The translations under genes were made by a program, and so were the position numbers. This document shows, one piece after another, positions 25,594-34,192 of a DNA stretch of 64,000 nucleotides. The notes beneath the pieces were generated by a model. That model saw only the letters and a program-made list of their open reading frames with translations. It searched no databases and was not told the DNA's origin. Within the stretch, counting starts at the first letter, position 1. Each line of letters starts with the position of its first letter. The stretch comes from Paracoccus ravus (GTDB lineage Bacteria; Pseudomonadota; Alphaproteobacteria; Rhodobacterales; Rhodobacteraceae): the NCBI RefSeq assembly GCF_004522175.1, contig NZ_SDEB01000003.1, positions 1-64,000 of the forward strand. The letters run 5' to 3'.

Positions 25594-27108
25594 TCACTTG
25601 AAACCGATCTCGGAAAGCTGAAGCTGCCCGTTGGTGGCGATCGTCGGCTTGAAATCGAGCCGTTCGGCCACCCGGCTATAGCTGACCATATGGAACAGCG
25701 GGATATCGGCCACGACATCGTCATGGACATAGGCCACCAGTTCCGACCAGAGCTTGGCGCGTTCCTCGCCGGTCGCCGCCGAGGCGCGTTTGATCAGGTC
25801 ATCGACTTTCGGATCGTTGATGCCCGACTGGCGACCGTCACTGGCGTATTTGAAATACATGGTGAAGATCGGGTCGCCCTTGTTGTTGTCATGCATGGCG
25901 GCCAGCATGTAGACGCCCTGATCCGTCGGGTAGGGTTTGGAATAATATTCCTCGTGCTGGGCGACCTCGACGAATTCCAGCTTCACGTTGAAGCCGACAT
26001 CCGTCAGCATCTGCTGAAGCGCCTCCATCACCTCGGTGACCTTGGGGAAATTCGCCGTCCGGGCAATCAGGCGGATCTCGGTATCGACCGGAACGCCATC
26101 GGACTTGGCCTCGGCGAGCAGCTGCTTGGCCGCTTCCGGGTCAAAGGCGGGCAGTTTCACATCCGGGTTCCAGCCCGTGGTCGTCGGCGGGAATAGCGCC
26201 ACGGCCAGTTCGGTCCCTTCGGGCAGAAGCGTGCCGATAAAGGCTTCGCGGTCGATCGCCATGTTCAGCGCCTTGCGCACCCGGATGTCGCTGATCGGCG
26301 CGACCGCATTATCCAGGCGGATATAGACGGTTTCCGAATCCAGATAGGTGAAATCGGTCGCCGGATTGGTCGCATCCTCGCGCGCGATCGAAGGGGCCAG
26401 ATCTGCCTCGCCGGTCTCGACCATGGCCGCGCGGACCGCCGGGTCGGTGCGGAAGAGATAGGTCGCCGAGGTGACTTTGGGCGCGGTACCCCAGTAATCG
26501 TCGCGACGCGACAGCACGATCTGATGACCCGGCGTCCATTCGCTGACCTTGTAGGGCCCCGTGCCGACCGGCTCGCGCACAAACTCCATCGGGGTTTCTT
26601 CCGGCACGATGGTGATCAGCGACAGCAGCAGCGGCAGGATCGGCTGGACCGGGTCGGCGATGAAATCGATGGTCTGGTCGTCAACGACCTCGGCAGTCAC
26701 CTTCATGCCGCCGAAATAGCGCTGCGACTCGCAGGTCAGCTTGTCGCTCATAGCGCGGTCGAATGAGTGCTTCACGTCCTTCGCGTCAAAGCCCGACCCA
26801 TCCGAGAACTTGACGCCCGGACGCAGCTTAAAGCGCCACGAACCATCCGCCTTCTGCTCCCAACTTTCGGCAAGGCGGGGCATCAGCCCTTTGCCATTGC
26901 GCGTGTCATATTCGGTCAGCGTTTCGTTGACATTCTCAAGGATCACCCGCCCGATATTCGAGCGCGTCGCCATGCAGGGTTCGAGCAGATCCAGCTCTTC
27001 GCTCAGCACGATCTTGATGTCGGAATCCGCCGCCAGCGCGGATGTCGCGCTGAATGCCATACCCGCCGCAAGGACTACTGCCCCCAGCCGCAAAACCTTC
27101 GTCATCAT
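25594..27108 (-). CDS. ABC transporter periplasmic binding protein, family 5 (DppA/OppA type), copy 1
   Basis: A 504-residue SBP_bac_5 protein with a Sec signal (MTKVLRLGAVVLAAGMAFS to about Ala27). Family blocks include SWEQKADGSWRFKLRPGVKFSDGSGFDAKDV, PVGTGPYKVSEW and VRKALNMAIDREAFIGTLLPEGTELA. It is a close paralogue of the protein at 37734-39236: the mature N-termini share IVLSEELDLLEPCM versus IVLSEELELIDPCM, and the C-termini are LQLSEIGFK versus LRLSEIGFK. No permease or ATPase genes accompany it, so it may share the complete transporter encoded at 34189-37654. Family-5 proteins bind peptides, but also opines and sugars, and this one stands among sugar-acid genes. Confidence 0.92.
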   Translation of the reverse strand: MMTKVLRLGAVVLAAGMAFSATSALAADSDIKIVLSEELDLLEPCMATRSNIGRVILENVNETLTEYDTRNGKGLMPRLAESWEQKADGSWRFKLRPGVKFSDGSGFDAKDVKHSFDRAMSDKLTCESQRYFGGMKVTAEVVDDQTIDFIADPVQPILPLLLSLITIVPEETPMEFVREPVGTGPYKVSEWTPGHQIVLSRRDDYWGTAPKVTSATYLFRTDPAVRAAMVETGEADLAPSIAREDATNPATDFTYLDSETVYIRLDNAVAPISDIRVRKALNMAIDREAFIGTLLPEGTELAVALFPPTTTGWNPDVKLPAFDPEAAKQLLAEAKSDGVPVDTEIRLIARTANFPKVTEVMEALQQMLTDVGFNVKLEFVEVAQHEEYYSKPYPTDQGVYMLAAMHDNNKGDPIFTMYFKYASDGRQSGINDPKVDDLIKRASAATGEERAKLWSELVAYVHDDVVADIPLFHMVSYSRVAERLDFKPTIATNGQLQLSEIGFK

Positions 27109-27236
27109 CCAGAACCTCCCCGCAGGTGACGAATAAAAAGCGACCCTCCTCCGGGTCGCCCGCTTTACCGAAATGTTCCCACGCCCCTACGTGCGCTTAC
27201 CCTATCGGCAGATCGCAGGATGGAAGCAGCGTATTA

Positions 27237-27368
27237 AGTTGTCAACATATTACGAGGTAACTTCACGTATTGTCCGTCACTAAATTATATAATCGTTTTA
27301 TTTCAGTTAATTACACTTTAATTAAGAGAAAGTTTTGATAATTATATGCTCCCATCAACTTGACAACT
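27237..27368. promoter_or_regulatory. Divergent promoter region with inverted AGTTGTCAA boxes
   Basis: The 319-base gap between the divergent binding-protein and sialidase-like genes is strikingly AT-rich in its right half. AGTTGTCAA (27237-27245) and its exact complement TTGACAACT (27360-27368) lie about 120 bases apart, one toward each gene. They look like two sites for one dimeric regulator, perhaps the FadR-type protein at 30686. No small gene is seen here. Confidence 0.45.
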
Positions 27369-27427
27369 GAAAGAACAACTGATGTCACTTCACAGGCAAA
27401 ACCGGATTGCCGCAACAAGGAATACCC

Positions 27428-28606
27428 ATGTCACCCGAGGACATCGCCAACAGCATGACGGGCCGGATTGCGCAGGTTTCTGCGACCCGCGCCGAGGCCT
27501 TCCTGCCCTCGCTCATGGTCCAAAATCACGCCGCCTTCCTGCATCTTTTCGAGGACGGGGCGCTTCTCTGTACATGGTTCGCGGGTTCTCTGGAGGGCAA
27601 ATCCGACATCTCGATCCATGCCTCGATACTCGCACCGGACGCGCAGGGTTGGGGCGCGCCGCAACGCCTTAGCCACGATCCCGATCACTCCGAGCAGAAC
27701 CCGGTGATCTTTGCCGCGCCCGAAGGTGGGCTTTTCCTGTTCCACACCTCGCAACCGGCAGGAAATCAGGACCAGTGCCGAATCCGCATGGTGGCACTTG
27801 CCCGCGACCCTGCCGATCCCACAAGCCTGACCGAAGGCGAGGCGCGCTATCTCGATGAATTGCCGCGCGGCTGTTTCGTGCGCGGGCCGGTGACGTTGCG
27901 CACCGATGGGGCTTGGCTCTTGCCGCTGTTCCTTTGTGTGCCGCAGCCCGGCCAGCGATGGAACGGCAGCCATGACCTCGCCGCAATCGCCGTCTCGACC
28001 AATCAAGGCCGCAACTGGCAGATCGAAGCCGTGCCGGAATCGCTCGGCTCGGTGCATATGAGCCCGGTGACCCTGCCGGACGGGACCCGCGCCGCATTCT
28101 ATCGCCGCAGGCAGGCCGATGCGGTCCATCGCAGCGTCTCGACCGATGGCGGCTATCACTGGTCCGCGCCGGAACCGACCGATTTGCCGAACAACAACTC
28201 CTCGATTGCCGCCACACGGATTGCGGATGGCCGCGTCGCGGTGATCTGCAATCTCGCTTCGGCGGCTGATTCCACTGCGCGCCGCCAATCGCTTTACGAT
28301 GAGCTGGACGGGCCCGATGATCGCCCCGATGCGCAGGGCGGCTGTCAGCCAGTCTGGGGCGTGTCGCGCGCGCCTCTGGCGGTGTGCCTTTCGGCGGATG
28401 GCGGACAGACCTTCCCGCAGCGCATCATTATCGAGGACGGTCCAGGCACCTGTCTTTCGAACAACTCGACCGATGGGCATAATCGGGAATTGTCCTATCC
28501 GTGGCTTCTGGAGGGTCCGGATGGCAGCCTGCATATCGCCTATACCTATCACCGCCGCGCCATCAAATATGTCCGGCTCGCGCCGGGCTGGGCCGCAACC
28601 GAATGA
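27428..28606 (+). CDS. Sialidase-fold (BNR/Asp-box) protein without export signal
   Basis: A 392-residue six-bladed beta-propeller of the sialidase superfamily. Asp-box-like turns appear as STNQGRNW (190-197), STDGGYHW (238-245) and SADGGQTF near residue 330. There is no signal peptide, so it should be cytoplasmic, unlike secreted sialidases. Conserved polar segments ([44 protein letters not shown]) suggest an enzyme pocket. Start 27428 follows AAGGA. It is first in an operon with PdxA2 and an iron alcohol dehydrogenase, so I infer a hydrolase or isomerase step on a sugar-acid derivative, not sialic-acid removal. Its function is unknown. Confidence 0.8.
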   Translation: MSPEDIANSMTGRIAQVSATRAEAFLPSLMVQNHAAFLHLFEDGALLCTWFAGSLEGKSDISIHASILAPDAQGWGAPQRLSHDPDHSEQNPVIFAAPEGGLFLFHTSQPAGNQDQCRIRMVALARDPADPTSLTEGEARYLDELPRGCFVRGPVTLRTDGAWLLPLFLCVPQPGQRWNGSHDLAAIAVSTNQGRNWQIEAVPESLGSVHMSPVTLPDGTRAAFYRRRQADAVHRSVSTDGGYHWSAPEPTDLPNNNSSIAATRIADGRVAVICNLASAADSTARRQSLYDELDGPDDRPDAQGGCQPVWGVSRAPLAVCLSADGGQTFPQRIIIEDGPGTCLSNNSTDGHNRELSYPWLLEGPDGSLHIAYTYHRRAIKYVRLAPGWAATE

Positions 28607-28616
28607 CGAGAATGAC

Positions 28617-29573
28617 ATGAGCGAAATCATCGGCATCACCATGGGCGACCCGGCTGGCGTCGGACCCGAGATCAGCGTCAAAGCCCTTGCGGAAATGTCG
28701 CCCGAGGACCGCACCCGCACCCGCATCTACGGCAATCGCGCCACGCTTGAGGCGGCTAAAGCCGCCATCGGCGCTGACGTGGACCTTGAGGGCGCGGTGG
28801 TCGATCTGCCCGTCGAGGGCGCGCCTTTGCCGTGGGGCAAGCTGTCCCCGGTCGCGGGCGATGCGGCCTTCCGCTTCATCGAAGCCGCCGTGCGCGATGC
28901 CGAAGCGGGCCGCATCGGCTGCATCGTCACCGCGCCCATCAACAAAGAGGCCCTGAACCTCGCTGGTCACCATTACGATGGCCATACCGGAATGCTGCGT
29001 TCGCTGACCGGCTCGCAGGCCGCTTATATGCTGCTCGCAAGCGAGCGGCTGAAGGTCATCCATGTCTCGACCCATGTGTCGCTGCAGGACGCGATCCGCC
29101 GCGCCACGACCGAGCGTGTTTTGGCCACGATCCGCGCGGGCCATGCCCATCTGCAACGCATCGGGTATGCGAGCCCCCGCATCGCCGTGGCCGGGATCAA
29201 CCCGCATTGCGGCGAGAACGGGCTGTTCGGGACCGAGGATGACGACCAGATCGCCCCCGCAGTCGCGCAGGCCCGCGCCGAGGGGATCGATGTGCAAGGC
29301 CCGATCTCGGCCGATACGGTGTTCCACCGCGCCTATTCCGGAGCCTTCGATCTCGTGGTCGCGCAATATCACGATCAGGGCCATATCCCGATCAAGCTGG
29401 TGGCTTTTGATACGGCGGTGAATGTCTCGGTCGAATTGCCGATCGACCGCACCTCGGTCGATCACGGAACCGCCTTCGATATCGCGGGCAAGGGCATCGC
29501 GGATCACGGCAACATGAACTCGGCCATTGCCTATGCCCGCAAGCTGGTCGCAGGAAAGAAGGTCAACGCATGA
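28617..29573 (+). CDS. pdxA2: PdxA2-type 4-phospho-sugar-acid dehydrogenase
   Basis: A 318-residue member of the PdxA family. Motifs are [12 protein letters not shown] (8-19), the metal and phosphate segments [21 protein letters not shown] and [14 protein letters not shown], and [11 protein letters not shown]. PdxA itself oxidises 4-phosphohydroxy-L-threonine in vitamin B6 synthesis. PdxA2 copies that occur with DUF1537 kinases oxidise and decarboxylate D-threonate or D-erythronate 4-phosphate to dihydroxyacetone phosphate. A DUF1537 kinase gene lies 1.8 kb away, convergent, supporting PdxA2. The gene begins ten bases after the sialidase-like gene and overlaps the next by four (ATGA). Confidence 0.88.
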   Translation: MSEIIGITMGDPAGVGPEISVKALAEMSPEDRTRTRIYGNRATLEAAKAAIGADVDLEGAVVDLPVEGAPLPWGKLSPVAGDAAFRFIEAAVRDAEAGRIGCIVTAPINKEALNLAGHHYDGHTGMLRSLTGSQAAYMLLASERLKVIHVSTHVSLQDAIRRATTERVLATIRAGHAHLQRIGYASPRIAVAGINPHCGENGLFGTEDDDQIAPAVAQARAEGIDVQGPISADTVFHRAYSGAFDLVVAQYHDQGHIPIKLVAFDTAVNVSVELPIDRTSVDHGTAFDIAGKGIADHGNMNSAIAYARKLVAGKKVNA

Positions 29574-30676
29574 CGCTCGCTCGCAATATCACCCTGCATC
29601 TGCCCAAGCGTCTGGAAATCGGCGCGGGTGCGATTGCCCGGACCGGTGCATGGGCCGGGGATGCCCAGCGGGTTCTGATTATCGCTTCGCCGCAGACTTC
29701 GGGTTTCGCGGATCGGCTGGGGCTTTCGGGCAAGGTCAGCATTTTCGACGCCGTGCCGGGAGAGCCGGATATCGCCTGCCTCGATGCCGCGCTTGCGGCT
29801 GCCCGCGAGGCGCAGCCCGATCTGGTCGTGGGCCTCGGCGGCGGCTCGGTCATGGATCTGGCGAAGCTCGTTGCCGCGATCTGGGACAGCGGCGAGACAT
29901 TGGAGCAGATCGCCGGGCCGAACCGCGTTGCAGGCCGCCGCACCCTTCTGGCACAAATCGCCACGACGGCGGGCACGGGGTCCGAGGCCGGTATCCGCGC
30001 GCTCATCACCGATCCCGGAAAAGGGGCCAAGATCGCGGTCGAAAGCCCGTATCTTCTGGCCGATCTGGCGGTGCTGGACCCGGAGCTGACCTTTACCGTT
30101 CCCCCCGCCGTCACCGCTGCGACGGGGATCGACGCGATGGCGCATTGCGTCGAGGCCTTTACCAACAAGAACGCCCATCCGGTGATCGACGACTATGCCC
30201 GCATGGGGATTGATCTGGTTGGCCGCTACCTCGCCCGCGCGGTTGCTGATGGTACTGATACCGAGGCGCGCGAGGGGATGATGCTGGCCTCGTTCTATGG
30301 CGGGATTTGCCTTGGCCCGGTCAATACCGCCGCAGGCCATGCGCTAGCCTATCCGCTGGGCACGCTGCTGCATCTGCCGCATGGTTTGGCCAATGCGATC
30401 ATCTTCCCGCATGTGCTGGCCTTCAACGAAAGCGTGGCCGAGGCCAAAACCGCCGAGGTCACCCGCGCGCTAGGCCTGTCGGGCGATCTTCTGCCTGCGG
30501 CGCATCGTTTCTGTGAGGGTTTGGGCGTTGAGATGCGGCTTTCGGCTCATGGCGCAACCGAGGATCAGTTGGACCGTTTCGCCAGCGACGCCCATGCGAT
30601 CCGCCGGTTGATGGACAACAATCCCCGCGACATGTCGCTGGATCAGGTCCGCGAGATCTATCGCGCCGCCTTCTGA
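29570..30676 (+). CDS. Iron-containing alcohol dehydrogenase (group III)
   Basis: A 368-residue Fe-ADH. The nucleotide site is [15 protein letters not shown], and TTAGTGSE follows. Metal ligands are expected in [39 protein letters not shown] and nearby histidines. The family includes maleylacetate reductases, lactaldehyde reductases and phosphonoacetaldehyde-type enzymes, with NAD(H). It is the third gene of the operon with the sialidase-like protein and PdxA2, with which it shares ATGA. In a four-carbon acid-sugar pathway it might handle an aldehyde or hydroxyacid intermediate. The specific substrate cannot be read from sequence. Confidence 0.88.
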   Translation: MTLARNITLHLPKRLEIGAGAIARTGAWAGDAQRVLIIASPQTSGFADRLGLSGKVSIFDAVPGEPDIACLDAALAAAREAQPDLVVGLGGGSVMDLAKLVAAIWDSGETLEQIAGPNRVAGRRTLLAQIATTAGTGSEAGIRALITDPGKGAKIAVESPYLLADLAVLDPELTFTVPPAVTAATGIDAMAHCVEAFTNKNAHPVIDDYARMGIDLVGRYLARAVADGTDTEAREGMMLASFYGGICLGPVNTAAGHALAYPLGTLLHLPHGLANAIIFPHVLAFNESVAEAKTAEVTRALGLSGDLLPAAHRFCEGLGVEMRLSAHGATEDQLDRFASDAHAIRRLMDNNPRDMSLDQVREIYRAAF

Positions 30677-30685
30677 GCGGCGCGG

Positions 30686-31393
30686 TCAGGCGGGCTTTTT
30701 ACGCTCGAACAGGCGCTCGCGCGAGCCGATCAGATGCTCTTGCATCAATTGCTGCGCCAGCGCCGCCTCGCCTTCCTTGATGGCGCGGAAGATGCGGTCA
30801 TGCTCGTCAAAAACCCGCGCCAACCCCATCGTCTCGCGCTTGACCGAGGCCCCGTGGAAGCGCATGCCCACCGCGATATGATCCTTCAGCGCCTCCATGG
30901 CGGTGGCGAAATAGCTGTTCTCGCTGGCCTGCGCGATGGCGAGGTGGAATTGGAAATCGGCATCCTCGCGATGCGATTGCCGGTTGGTCGCGTCCCGCAT
31001 CAATTCCAAGGCGGCAGCGATGCGGTCCAAGGATTGCGCATCATGGCGCTCGGCGGCGCAGGCGGCGGCGACCGGCTCCATGGTGATGCGGAACTCGTAG
31101 CAATTCAGCAGATCCGCGACATTTTCGAGCTGCCCGAAGCCCAAAGGCTGCTTAAGGCCGACCGAGCGGACGAAACTGCCCGCACCGCGCCGCGAATAGA
31201 TCAGGCCCTGCTCACGCAGGCGCTGCAACGCCTCGCGGATGATCGGGCGCGACACCTCGAATTCAGCGGCAAGATCATGCTCGGTCGGCAGACGCTCATC
31301 CGGCGCGAAAGCCCCCGATTTGATCGAGCGCAGCATCCGTTCAAAGACCAAATCGCCAAGGCTCTTGCGGGCATTTGGGCGCTCGGTATTCAT
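30686..31393 (-). CDS. GntR/FadR-family regulator next to the acid-sugar kinase gene
   Basis: A 235-residue protein with an N-terminal winged helix (about 12-75, LPTEHDLAAEFEVSRPIIREALQRLREQGLIYSRRGAGSFV) and a C-terminal FCD domain (about 90-225). It overlaps the kinase gene by four bases (ATGA), so the regulator is made with the enzyme it probably controls. Candidate sites are the inverted AGATGTTGT repeats before the kinase gene and the AGTTGTCAA boxes at 27237-27368. The likely ligand is a sugar acid or its phosphate. It is convergent with the iron-ADH gene, ten bases apart. Confidence 0.9.
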   Translation of the reverse strand: MNTERPNARKSLGDLVFERMLRSIKSGAFAPDERLPTEHDLAAEFEVSRPIIREALQRLREQGLIYSRRGAGSFVRSVGLKQPLGFGQLENVADLLNCYEFRITMEPVAAACAAERHDAQSLDRIAAALELMRDATNRQSHREDADFQFHLAIAQASENSYFATAMEALKDHIAVGMRFHGASVKRETMGLARVFDEHDRIFRAIKEGEAALAQQLMQEHLIGSRERLFERKKPA

Positions 31394-32412
31394 AACGCCT
31401 TATCCTCGATCATGGCAGAGAGCTTGGTCAGGCAGGCCGGATCGCCGAAGCCGCCGGATTTGGTGATGACGGTCACGCCCTGCCAATCGGCCACGACGAG
31501 GCCCGGCAGGCATTCGCCGCGGACTTTCAGGACCTCGGCCCCCCGCGCCCGCAAGCAGGCAATGGCGGTCGCCCCGCCGCTCAGCAGCGCAGTACCGAAG
31601 CCGGGTTGTAGCAGGGGCGCCACTGCCTCGGCCAGCGCAGCGGAAACCTCCTCCGAACTGGCGGGGCTGGTGCCGGGTAGCGCCTGCAAGACCAAGCGGC
31701 GCGCCTCGGGCAGCGCGGCAGAGAGGCGGCCATTTTCCGCTCCGCGCCAGAGCACGCCCGGCATGTCACGCAACAACTCCACCTGCGCCAGCGTAATCGG
31801 ATCGCGCGAGCCCAAGACAAAAAGCCCGTGCCGACCGGGCAGGCTTTCGATCATCCGCGGCGCAGTCGCGGACATCTGCGCGGCCAAAGCCTCGGCCAGA
31901 CCGCGCGCCCCGATCAGCAGGGCGTTGCCCGCCCGCTCCAGCACGGCGCGCATCTCACCGGTCGTCGTCACATCGGGGATCTCCACGCGGGCAGCATGGC
32001 GGCCAAGGCAATCGGCGACCATGATGGGCCTATCCACGCCGAAGCCCGTCACTGCGCCCCCCTGCACGATCCGTCCGAATTCCGGGATGGCGGGCGCGGC
32101 CAGACCTGCCTCGAAATCAAGCGCGGAAAGCTCGGCCTCGATATTGCCCTTGAGCCGGGAATCGACCTTCTTGAAGATACGCACCGGCGGCAGCGCCGCG
32201 ATGACCTCAGCGGTCGCAAGGCGAGCGGCCTCGGGCGGGATCTCGCGACTGTCGGTGGTGACGGCAAGGATATCGGGCCCGGTCGCCAGCGCGGCGGCCA
32301 CGTGGCGCGGCGCGAGCGCCACCGCAACCTTGAGGCCACGGGCAGCAAAGGGCGCTGCACTGTCCAGCGCCCCGGTCAGATCATCGGCGATAATGGCAAG
32401 CGAGAGCGGCAT
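31390..32412 (-). CDS. Four-carbon acid sugar kinase (DUF1537, DtnK/OtnK-like), short form
   Basis: A 340-residue member of the DUF1537 kinase family, which phosphorylates D-threonate, D-erythronate or 3-oxo-tetronates at the 4-position. Recognisable blocks are IIADDLTGALDSAAPFA (7-23), FKKVDSRLKGN (about 80-90, the KxDSxLRGN motif), LLSGGATA (usually GGET) and TKSGGFG (C-terminal ATP region). It is about 80 residues shorter than typical members, and the GGET glutamate is Ala, so activity should be tested. With PdxA2 it would convert a tetronate to dihydroxyacetone phosphate. It is coupled by ATGA to the FadR-type gene. Confidence 0.85.
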   Translation of the reverse strand: MPLSLAIIADDLTGALDSAAPFAARGLKVAVALAPRHVAAALATGPDILAVTTDSREIPPEAARLATAEVIAALPPVRIFKKVDSRLKGNIEAELSALDFEAGLAAPAIPEFGRIVQGGAVTGFGVDRPIMVADCLGRHAARVEIPDVTTTGEMRAVLERAGNALLIGARGLAEALAAQMSATAPRMIESLPGRHGLFVLGSRDPITLAQVELLRDMPGVLWRGAENGRLSAALPEARRLVLQALPGTSPASSEEVSAALAEAVAPLLQPGFGTALLSGGATAIACLRARGAEVLKVRGECLPGLVVADWQGVTVITKSGGFGDPACLTKLSAMIEDKAL

Positions 32413-32416
32413 GTAA

Positions 32417-32480
32417 AGATGTTGTAAACTTATCCTGCCATTCAGATTAGGGCCTTGGCCGGATTATCGCAACAACATCT
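32417..32480. promoter_or_regulatory. Inverted AGATGTTGT repeats before the acid-sugar kinase gene
   Basis: AGATGTTGT (32417-32425) and ACAACATCT (32472-32480) are exact complements 46 bases apart, in the 83-base gap between the SDR stop and the kinase start. They may be paired operator half-sites of the FadR-type regulator, or ends of a loop. Their presence suggests that the kinase has its own promoter. Confidence 0.4.
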
Positions 32481-32495
32481 CACAACTTCCTGGCG

Positions 32496-33230
32496 TCAGC
32501 CGCGACCGTAAAGCGGCATGGTCGTCGGCATGATCGTCGAAAACGGTACCATCACCTCGGCGGGCAGATCGGCCAGACCGGCGATATGGCGGGCCAGCAT
32601 CTCGACATCCATACGCGGTTCGATCGCGGTGGTGCCATTGGCCTGCGGCACGCCCTGAGACATCCGGTCGGTGCGGGCGGTCGCGGCATTGCCGATATCG
32701 ACCTGACAGACCGATATCCCGAAATAGCGGCAATCGAGGATCAGGCTTTTCGTCAGCCCGGTGATGCCGTGTTTCGAGGCCGTATAGGCCACGCTATGCG
32801 GCCGCGGGCCGTAAGCCGAGACCGAGCCATTGTTGATGATGCGCCCACCTTGTGGTTCCTGCGCCTTCATCGCGGCAACTGCCTCGCGGGCGCAAAGCAG
32901 CGGCCCGGTCAGGTTCACGGCAATGACTTCCGACAGGGCCTCGGCGGTCAGGGTTTCGAAGGGCACGGCAGGAGTATTGGTGCCCGCATTGTTGAAGAGC
33001 ATGTCGATGCGGCCATATTCGGCCTTGGCGGCGGCAAAGAGCGCCGCGACGGAAGCGGCGTTCGACACATCGGTCGGGACAGCCAGCCCGCGACCGGCGA
33101 GACGCGCGGTTTCCTCAAGTCCCTCGGCACGGCGACCGGCAAGGACGATGTCCCAGCCGCGACCGGCCAATTCGACAGCAACGGCCCGCCCGATGCCGCT
33201 GCCGGCACCGGTGATGATGGCGACAGGCAT
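32496..33230 (-). CDS. Short-chain dehydrogenase/reductase (SDR)
   Basis: A 244-residue classical SDR. The cofactor motif is TGAGSGIG (7-14), FNNAG follows at 79-83, and the catalytic residues are near Ser136, Tyr149 and Lys153 (YTASK). AGRR after the second strand suggests NADP(H) use, although this is not decisive. The gene lies 11 bases after the hydroxyacid dehydrogenase gene and is the last member of the ABC-transporter operon. It probably oxidises or reduces a hydroxyl of the imported compound. The substrate is unknown. Confidence 0.9.
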   Translation of the reverse strand: MPVAIITGAGSGIGRAVAVELAGRGWDIVLAGRRAEGLEETARLAGRGLAVPTDVSNAASVAALFAAAKAEYGRIDMLFNNAGTNTPAVPFETLTAEALSEVIAVNLTGPLLCAREAVAAMKAQEPQGGRIINNGSVSAYGPRPHSVAYTASKHGITGLTKSLILDCRYFGISVCQVDIGNAATARTDRMSQGVPQANGTTAIEPRMDVEMLARHIAGLADLPAEVMVPFSTIMPTTMPLYGRG

Positions 33231-33241
33231 GTGATTTCCTT

Positions 33242-34192
33242 TCAGTTGACCGGGGTCAGCAGGGGTTCACCCGCGAAATGTGCGGCGAGGTTATCGACGA
33301 CCAGTTGGGACATCTTGTCCCGCGTTTCGATGGTACCGCTGGCATGGTGGGGATACAGGACCACATTCGGCAGCTTGCCAAAGCGCGGATCGGGGTTCGG
33401 CTCGTTCAGGAACACATCCAGACCCGCCGAGCCGAGCCGCCCGCTTTCCAGCGCGTCGAGCAAAGCCGCCTCATCGACGACCGAACCGCGCGAGATATTG
33501 ATGAAGCTGCCCTCGGGGCCGAGCGCCGCCAGCGCCTCTGCGGACACCAGATGCGCGGTTTCCGGCCCGCCCGAGGCGGCGGCGATAAGCACATCGGCCC
33601 AGCCCGCCATCTCGGCCACGTCGCCGAAATACTGGTAAGCCACGCCGGGTTTCGCCTTACGGCCATAATAGCCGATCTCCATCCCCAGCGCCTCGCAGCG
33701 TTTGGCGATGGCGGCACCGATGCGGCCAAGGCCGACGATGCCAACTTTGCGCCCAGAGGTGGTACGGGTCAACGGCAGCATCCCCTTGCGGCCCCAATCG
33801 CCCGAGCGGACATAGGCGTCGCCCGCGACCAGATTGCGCCGCACCGCCAGCATCAAAAGGATCGCGATATCGGCCACATCGTCGGTCAGAACGTCGGGCG
33901 TATGGGTGAAACGGATGCCGCGCCGGGTCATGGCGTCCACGTCCAATGTCTCATAGCCGACCGAGGAACAGGCGGCGATTTGCAACTTGGGCAGGCGCTT
34001 GAGGAAGTTCTCGTCGGCGGGGAAATGGCCGTTGCTGACCATCGCCACGCAGCTTTCCCCGGCCTTGTCGATCAAGGCTTCGCGTTCAGCGTCATCCGTC
34101 AGCTTGTAGAGCGGAAAGACATTGTAGGTTTCTTCAAGGATCGCCAGTTTCTCGGGGCGGATCGGGGTGCAGACCAGCACATCTTGCTTCAT
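33242..34192 (-). CDS. D-isomer specific 2-hydroxyacid dehydrogenase
   Basis: A 316-residue NAD(P)-dependent dehydrogenase of the glyoxylate/hydroxypyruvate reductase type. The nucleotide site is GLGRIG (154-159). Catalytic residues are Arg235 (ISRGSVVDE), Glu264 (NEPNPDP) and His282 or His283 (PHHASGT). It reduces 2-keto acids, such as hydroxypyruvate or a 2-keto sugar acid, or the reverse. Its start overlaps the stop of the ABC ATPase gene by four bases (ATGA), so it is co-expressed with the importer. I infer that it acts early on the imported sugar acid. Confidence 0.92.
   Translation of the reverse strand: MKQDVLVCTPIRPEKLAILEETYNVFPLYKLTDDAEREALIDKAGESCVAMVSNGHFPADENFLKRLPKLQIAACSSVGYETLDVDAMTRRGIRFTHTPDVLTDDVADIAILLMLAVRRNLVAGDAYVRSGDWGRKGMLPLTRTTSGRKVGIVGLGRIGAAIAKRCEALGMEIGYYGRKAKPGVAYQYFGDVAEMAGWADVLIAAASGGPETAHLVSAEALAALGPEGSFINISRGSVVDEAALLDALESGRLGSAGLDVFLNEPNPDPRFGKLPNVVLYPHHASGTIETRDKMSQLVVDNLAAHFAGEPLLTPVN

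Noticed and set aside
27428-28606. True secreted sialidase acting on sialic acid.
   Set aside because: No signal peptide and no sialic-acid transport or catabolic genes nearby; only the fold is supported.
27431-28726. 431-codon minus-strand frame opposite the sialidase-like gene.
   Set aside because: Low-complexity Arg/Gly composition, no ribosome site, spans two genes; a codon-bias shadow.
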